Positions 61,677-64,000 of a DNA stretch of 64,000 bases are shown piece after piece. The notes beneath the pieces were generated by a model. It was not told the DNA's origin and made no database searches. It was given only the letters and a program-made list of their open reading frames with translations. Each line of letters begins with the position of its first letter. The stretch's first letter is position 1. Location: the NCBI GenBank assembly GCA_964393825.1, contig CAYMUY010000008.1, positions 46,179 through 110,178 on the forward strand, given 5' to 3'. The position numbers and the translations under genes are program-made. The DNA comes from PFJX01 sp964393825 (GTDB lineage Bacteria > Pseudomonadota > Gammaproteobacteria > Burkholderiales > Thiobacillaceae).

Positions 61677-61698
61677 CGCCACACGAACTCGTGTGGCG
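61677..61698 (-). promoter_or_regulatory. Hairpin between riboswitch and lipA start
   Basis: CGCCACACGA and TCGTGTGGCG form a perfect 10-bp stem with a 2-base centre (functionally a 4-base loop). It begins 24 bases after the glycine aptamers and lacks a T tract, so it is not a classic terminator. It may be part of the expression platform controlling access to the lipA start or Rho loading. Confidence 0.5.
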
Positions 61699-61721
61699 AA
61701 TGGTAGCCCAACCAGCTATCA

Positions 61722-61884
61722 CCCCTCTGTCCTGGCACCTGAGAGATTTGCCCCATCGGTGGTCGTGTACCCGATGCGGCCGACGACACTCTCCAGAGTT
61801 GCCCATATTCCGTGGTCCTTTTACCTGAGCGATTGCGGGTGAGTTGCGCCTTCGGCGGTCCTGAGTCGGACGCTCTCCCACGGA
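61722..61884 (-). ncRNA. Tandem glycine riboswitch
   Basis: Two glycine aptamers read on the minus strand. Aptamer I (61810-61883) is closed by CCGTGG/CCACGG and contains GGGAGAGC, CGCCGAAGGCGCAA and CGCTCAGGTAAAAGGAC. Aptamer II (about 61722-61800) is closed by CTCTG/CAGAG and contains GGAGAGTG, GATGGGGCAA and CTCTCAGGTGCCAGGAC. A short linker joins them. These match the conserved GGAGAG, GGGCAA and CUCAGG features of the family. It lies upstream of lipA and the whole gcv operon, so glycine should induce its own cleavage. Confidence 0.93.
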
Positions 61885-61900
61885 AACGATGGCGGACGTG

Positions 61901-61906
61901 ACTATA
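61901..61906 (-). promoter_or_regulatory. Candidate -10 box for the gcv operon
   Basis: TATAGT on the minus strand lies 18 bases upstream of aptamer I, so transcription would begin around 61894, just ahead of the riboswitch. The -35 region (TGTCCG at 17 bp) is weak. Confidence 0.45.
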
Positions 61907-61934
61907 CCGGAGCAACCCGGACTCGGACAGGTGC

Positions 61935-62597
61935 TTATCGCCTGTCGCCACCAGGCGTCATCAAGCGGTTTTCCACAACAAACACGGCAGCCTCGACACG
62001 AGACGAGAGATTAAGCTTGGCAAGCACATGCCGCACATGCAGCTTGACCGTGTCATAGCTGATGTCCAGTTCGCGCGCGATGGCCTTGTTACTCTCTCCG
62101 CGACCAAGATGAGTCAGGATTTCACGCTCGCGCTGGGTCAGGGTATCGAGTAGCGAGGAGGCACTGGTGCCCTTGGTGTCGAGCAGTCTGACCAGCTTGG
62201 TGGTCATGCCCGGAGCCACCACGGTCTCTCCGCGCGCGGCACGCTCGATGGCATCAACCACCTCATCGGGCTCCATGCTCTTGAGCAGATAACCATTGGC
62301 ACCACTACGCAAGGCGCGAGCCAGATCTTCCTCGGACTCGCTCACGGTCAGAATCAGCACCGGCAGGGTAAACCCCTCGGCACGCAGTTCCTGCATCACT
62401 GTGATGCCATCCGTACCTCCGATATTCAAGTCGAGGATAAGGACATGGGGAACATGGACCCGGAGCAACCCAGCCACCGCAGAGGGATCACCGGTGATGT
62501 CCGCAACCTTGATCGCGCCTTCTCGTTCAAGCAATTCCGCCAAACCCTTGCGAAACAAGGTGTGATCATCGACAAGCACGATACTCAATTGGCTCAT
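61935..62597 (-). CDS. NarL/FixJ family response regulator
   Basis: A 220-aa response regulator with an N-terminal receiver domain (phosphoacceptor Asp in LILDLNIGGTDG, VLILTVS, conserved Lys in LLKSMEP) and a C-terminal LuxR-type helix-turn-helix (LTQREREILTHLGRGESNKAIARELDISYDTVKLHVRHVLAKL). It overlaps the kinase stop by ATGA, so the two form one operon. DNA targets are unknown. Confidence 0.94.
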   Translation of the reverse strand: MSQLSIVLVDDHTLFRKGLAELLEREGAIKVADITGDPSAVAGLLRVHVPHVLILDLNIGGTDGITVMQELRAEGFTLPVLILTVSESEEDLARALRSGANGYLLKSMEPDEVVDAIERAARGETVVAPGMTTKLVRLLDTKGTSASSLLDTLTQREREILTHLGRGESNKAIARELDISYDTVKLHVRHVLAKLNLSSRVEAAVFVVENRLMTPGGDRR

Positions 62598-63814
62598 GCC
62601 TGCTCCTCGATACCATGGTGAGACGGGAAAACCAGTCGGACGATGGTGCCCCCCGCCGCACGGCTTTCAATGGAGAGCTTGCCATTCAATTTGGCCGCGC
62701 GCTCGCGCATGATGGTCAGGCCAAAACTCTTGCCTATGCTGGACACCCCGCTACTCCGCAATCCGACCCCATCGTCAGCCACGTTCACCACGTATTCGTT
62801 TTCATGCAGATCGAGCGTCACCACCACATGTCGGGCACGTGCATGCTTGCAAATGTTGTACAGCGCTTCCTGGATGATGTGGAAGACCTGGATTTCCTCT
62901 TCCGGAGTCAGGACAACGTCCTGGGCAACGTTGAGAAAATCCACATCGGCGTTCGCCTTCTTGCGGAAGCTTTCAACCATCTCCTGAAGAGCCGGAACCA
63001 GTCCACGAGGGTCGATGCGATCGCGGAATTGCGTGATCAGGTTGCGCAGTTCCGAGTAGGCCAGGTCAACCGCCTCCTCCACATCGCCAAGGTAGCGATT
63101 CGCTCGCTCCGGGTCGTTGTCGGATAGTGCCTCGTTCAGTACCGTTAGCCGCATCTTGGCATAGGCCAGTGTTTGCGCGAGAGAGTCATGGATCTGGTTG
63201 GCAAGCATGGTCCGCTCGTTCGTCAGCGAAATGCGCATGTTTTCCCGAGTCAGTCGGGCATTTTCCAGCGCCATGCCCAGGTGCTCGCTGATGGAGTTGA
63301 ACAGGTAGCGGATATCTTCCGATAACGGCTGCGGCTCTTCCATGAACAGGTTGTAGACCCCCAGCACCTTGCCCTTGTGACGCAGTGGTACGGCGTAGAC
63401 CGTGTTGCAGTTCTGTGATGTGTAGATGTGCCTGACCTGCTTCTGGCATACCTTGAGCACGCTGTCATATTGGGTCGAGTGCGTCAGTGTCGCCTGACCA
63501 CAGATGCCACATTCAAGCGGCACGTAACGTTCGCGTTCCAGCAGCGCCGGGCTCAGACCAGTCGACCCGATCATGCGCAGATGCTCTCCATCGGCCGTAA
63601 GCACGCGAACCGCACCCGCACGAGCACTGGAGATGCGCACCATGATTTCCAGGAAGCGGAGCAGCATCTGGTCCGTATTGGCATCCGAACTCATGCTACT
63701 GGCAATTTCAGCCAGTACCTCGATGACCGGCAGTCTGTCTCCTGGATTCAGAACAGACTTCTCGCTGTGCACGGTTGTCGTGATGCTATCGGCCGGTATG
63801 GAATGTGTAGTCAC
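62594..63814 (-). CDS. NarX-like GAF-domain histidine kinase
   Basis: A 406-aa soluble sensor kinase from a GTG start. A GAF domain (about 45-190) carries four cysteines, C102-x2-C105, C123 and C136, and is followed by a HisKA_3 dimerisation helix with phosphoacceptor H209 in NQIHDSLAQTLAYAK and a HATPase domain (NICKHARARHVVV, VADDGVGL). It resembles the cytoplasmic half of NarX but lacks the periplasmic nitrate sensor and membrane helices. The cysteine set suggests an Fe-S or thiol redox switch (inference). It is paired with the NarL-like regulator. Confidence 0.88.
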   Translation of the reverse strand: MTTHSIPADSITTTVHSEKSVLNPGDRLPVIEVLAEIASSMSSDANTDQMLLRFLEIMVRISSARAGAVRVLTADGEHLRMIGSTGLSPALLERERYVPLECGICGQATLTHSTQYDSVLKVCQKQVRHIYTSQNCNTVYAVPLRHKGKVLGVYNLFMEEPQPLSEDIRYLFNSISEHLGMALENARLTRENMRISLTNERTMLANQIHDSLAQTLAYAKMRLTVLNEALSDNDPERANRYLGDVEEAVDLAYSELRNLITQFRDRIDPRGLVPALQEMVESFRKKANADVDFLNVAQDVVLTPEEEIQVFHIIQEALYNICKHARARHVVVTLDLHENEYVVNVADDGVGLRSSGVSSIGKSFGLTIMRERAAKLNGKLSIESRAAGGTIVRLVFPSHHGIEEQA

Positions 63815-63956
63815 TGTGATTGACTGGGTACGAATCAGGTGATGTTAGTGACACAGGAAACATAGAGCAATGCTGGCGGACCGAACCGTGCGGTGCAGAC
63901 ACCGGATATGGGACTGGCAAGACATTACGTGTCTTCCCAGCCATCTTTTCCAAAGC

Positions 63957-63983
63957 AAAAACCCCCGACGAGCGGGGGTTTTT
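63957..63983. terminator. Intrinsic terminator at right edge
   Basis: AAAAACCCCCG and CGGGGGTTTTT form an 11-bp stem with a 5-base loop and T tracts on both strands. On the minus strand it would end a gene lying beyond the window's right edge, upstream of the kinase; on the plus strand it closes nothing visible here. Confidence 0.8.
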
Positions 63984-64000
63984 GTGTAGAGGGAGTCTGG

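Overview
The window is high-GC, densely packed, single-chromosome-type DNA with no rRNA, tRNA, prophage, insertion sequence or CRISPR array. Gene content points to a betaproteobacterium near the Rhodocyclales/Nitrosomonadales (inference): the hisB-hisH-hisA-hisF-hisI-hisE-HIT-tatA-tatB-tatC run, the mla operon joined to a YadGH-type exporter, IbaG and MurA, an Aer-type receptor and an rnfABCDGE operon. Flavocytochrome c sulfide dehydrogenase genes and a multiheme cytochrome suggest sulfide oxidation or other versatile respiration.

Layout. 1-83 is the start of an ammonium transporter gene with a sigma-54 type promoter. 339-5872 (minus) is the tat-his block, with hisC and ppc divergent from it (6022-9917) and hisD separate (9965-11272). 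11409-17176 is a complete RND efflux operon (lipoprotein adaptor, pump, outer membrane channel). 17219-25950 holds a short DUF1631-like protein, an M23 peptidase, truC, zwf, a short-form gnd, aer with a sigma-28 type promoter, and glgA. After a 419-bp non-coding gap, 26370-33384 (minus) runs murA, ibaG, an ABC exporter pair, mlaB-F and a short DUF72-like gene. 33555-34827 holds two unusual exported proteins: one with a 12-13 residue proline-phased repeat, one rich in cysteine. Then come a membrane nucleotide cyclase, an ABC-F ATPase and a hydrolase (34836-39546), rnfABCDGE (39748-44951), trpGD (45063-46642) and a CDF-type transporter with an unrecognised cysteine protein (46646-47610). A nonaheme cytochrome c/cytochrome b fusion (47720-49669) faces fccAB (50022-51949). 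The right end carries a heme-domain diguanylate cyclase (53914-55194), a glycine-cleavage operon with lipA, gcvT, gcvH, gcvPA, tpx, gcvPB and dgkA (55287-61631) behind a tandem glycine riboswitch, and a NarX/NarL-like two-component pair (61935-63814).

How it fits together. TatABC can export the FccB flavoprotein, which has a twin-arginine signal. FccAB, the multiheme-b fusion and Rnf are the redox core. The nucleotide cyclase, the heme-domain GGEEF protein, Aer and the GAF-domain kinase form a sensory layer, two members of which have apparent redox cofactors. The best candidates for something undescribed are the proline-phased repeat protein (33555-34400), the cytochrome c-b fusion paired with fccAB, and the cysteine protein next to the CDF transporter. 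Starts were corrected by eye using ribosome-binding sites, stop/start overlaps and family N-termini, so several differ from the longest open frame.
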